Below, piece after piece: positions 5,506-6,269 of a DNA stretch of 6,269 nucleotides. A program made the translations under genes and the position numbers. Numbering within the stretch: position 1 is the stretch's first letter; the number at the start of each line of letters is the position of its first letter. The stretch is from Patescibacteria group bacterium. GTDB lineage: Bacteria > Patescibacteria > Microgenomatia > Daviesbacterales > UBA10151. The DNA is taken from contig JAMCTD010000096.1 in the NCBI GenBank assembly GCA_023380995.1, forward strand, positions 1 to 6,269, given 5' to 3'. Under the pieces are notes generated by a model, which was not told where the DNA came from, did not search any database, and saw only the letters and a program-made list of their open reading frames with translations.

Positions 5506-6269
5506 TGTAAAACTTCTATAGTAGGCAAGGTGCCATCTGCTAATAACTTCAACATTGCCCCACCGCCCACCGAAACAAAAGCTAATCTTTGTGCTTTTTC
5601 CAACAATCCGTATTGACTTAGAGCAGCTATACTGTCTCCCCCGCCAATAACTACCTTAGCGCCTGAATCTAAAATCATCCCTGCAATCTTTTTAGTGGCG
5701 TCATTTTGGGGATCTTCAAATTTGCCAACCGGCCCATTCCAAACAATTTCAGCAGCCTGGGAAATTAAACTTCGCCAGGCTTCTATGGTTTGCAAAGCAA
5801 TATCAAACCCGTCTTCATTTAACATTCCCACCATAACGTTCTTTGGCATTTCCAGATGCTGCTCCCTTATTTCAGCAATAAGTTTACCGCCCACTAATAC
5901 CGCATCAGCCTTTGCTGCCAAGGCATTGATAGCAGGCAGTTTATCAGCAACTTTAGCCCCGCCCATAATGCCCACAAAAGGTTTTTTAGGATTTTCCCTA
6001 ACTTCAGTTAAAACCTGCACCTCTTTGGCAAAACGTAAACCTGCTGCATGAGGTAAAAGCTTTGGCAAAATGGTGGTAGAAACAGCCGGACGGTAAGAAG
6101 CAAAAGCCTCATTTATATAAAAATCTCCCATTTGGGCCAGTTCTTTGGCAAAACCTTCGTCCTCCAATTCCTCTCTGGGATCAAACCTTAAATTTTCCAG
6201 TAATTTGACTTCCTGCCCCAAACTTTTTTCCAGCCACTCTTTAATAGGTTGCAGGGATGATTTTAGATT
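5502..6269 (-). CDS. pgk: Phosphoglycerate kinase (5' partial), compact C-terminal domain
   Basis: The frame is open to the right edge, so the first part of the protein is missing; 255 C-terminal residues are visible. An internal TTG at 6221 could look like a start, but PGK-like sequence continues upstream of it. The enzyme transfers phosphate from 1,3-bisphosphoglycerate to ADP in glycolysis. Numbering from the edge: KLLENLRFDPREE (22-34), DFYINEAF (49-56), GGAKVADK with its lysines (103-110), WNGPVGKFE (177-185), VIGGGDS (207-213) and VGGGAMLKLL (234-243) are all typical. Two things are odd. From GGAKV to WNGP there are about 75 residues against about 121 in the Bacillus enzyme, so a helical stretch after the GGK segment is absent. 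The usual HRAHAST near the substrate site is YRPAVST: the Arg (R60) is kept, both His are lost. It ends in TGA within the GTGA overlap with the next gene. Identification is secure. Confidence 0.95.
   Translation of the reverse strand, partial: NLKSSLQPIKEWLEKSLGQEVKLLENLRFDPREELEDEGFAKELAQMGDFYINEAFASYRPAVSTTILPKLLPHAAGLRFAKEVQVLTEVRENPKKPFVGIMGGAKVADKLPAINALAAKADAVLVGGKLIAEIREQHLEMPKNVMVGMLNEDGFDIALQTIEAWRSLISQAAEIVWNGPVGKFEDPQNDATKKIAGMILDSGAKVVIGGGDSIAALSQYGLLEKAQRLAFVSVGGGAMLKLLADGTLPTIEVLQ

Noticed and set aside
5695..6051. Plus-strand ORF of 118 codons
   Set aside because: Antisense to highly conserved PGK motifs.
5502..6221. PGK starting at the TTG at 6221
   Set aside because: The frame stays open and PGK-like for 16 more codons to the window edge, and a start here would remove most of the N-terminal domain; the gene is cut by the window instead.

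Overview
All convincing genes in this window lie on the minus strand, so transcription runs from high to low coordinates. The order of transcription is: phosphoglycerate kinase (5' end off the right edge), an O-antigen-ligase/polymerase-like membrane protein, a large surface protein broken by a one-base frameshift (cohesin, metzincin protease, two dockerins), type I glyceraldehyde-3-phosphate dehydrogenase, and a membrane-anchored lysozyme-like protein (3' end off the left edge). Gaps are short (at most 105 bases) and there is no tRNA, rRNA, CRISPR array or insertion sequence. The plus-strand ORFs are shadows.

The organism is probably a Patescibacteria / Candidate Phyla Radiation bacterium, perhaps of the Microgenomates type. 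This is inference from protein style: a short basic N-terminus followed by a hydrophobic anchor ending in SKA, a cohesin domain in a membrane-anchored protein, Pro/Thr linkers, dockerin-type calcium loops, a lysozyme-like domain of the C..Y..W..GxFQ type, and a shortened PGK. UGA is a stop codon here (pgk and the ligase gene both end in TGA), so this is not a lineage that reads UGA as glycine.

Region by region: 5502-6269 holds the last 255 residues of PGK. It overlaps by four bases (GTGA) with the polytopic membrane protein at 4261-5505. A consensus -35 box built over that gene's stop codon precedes the surface-protein gene at 2429-4227. That gene needs one extra base near 3731 to read as a single 599-residue protein. 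After 61 bases comes gap (1327-2367), preceded by a promoter-like element so close to the ATG that a leaderless transcript is likely. After another 105 bases a strong Shine-Dalgarno introduces the lysozyme-like protein (1-1221).

Functionally, GAPDH and PGK catalyse consecutive steps of lower glycolysis, but they are separated here by a cell-envelope module of a glycan-polymer enzyme and an anchored cohesin/protease/dockerin protein. The most interesting points are that surface protein and its frameshift, a lysozyme-like domain in which alanine occupies the usual catalytic glutamate position, and a PGK whose C-terminal domain is about 47 residues shorter than normal.
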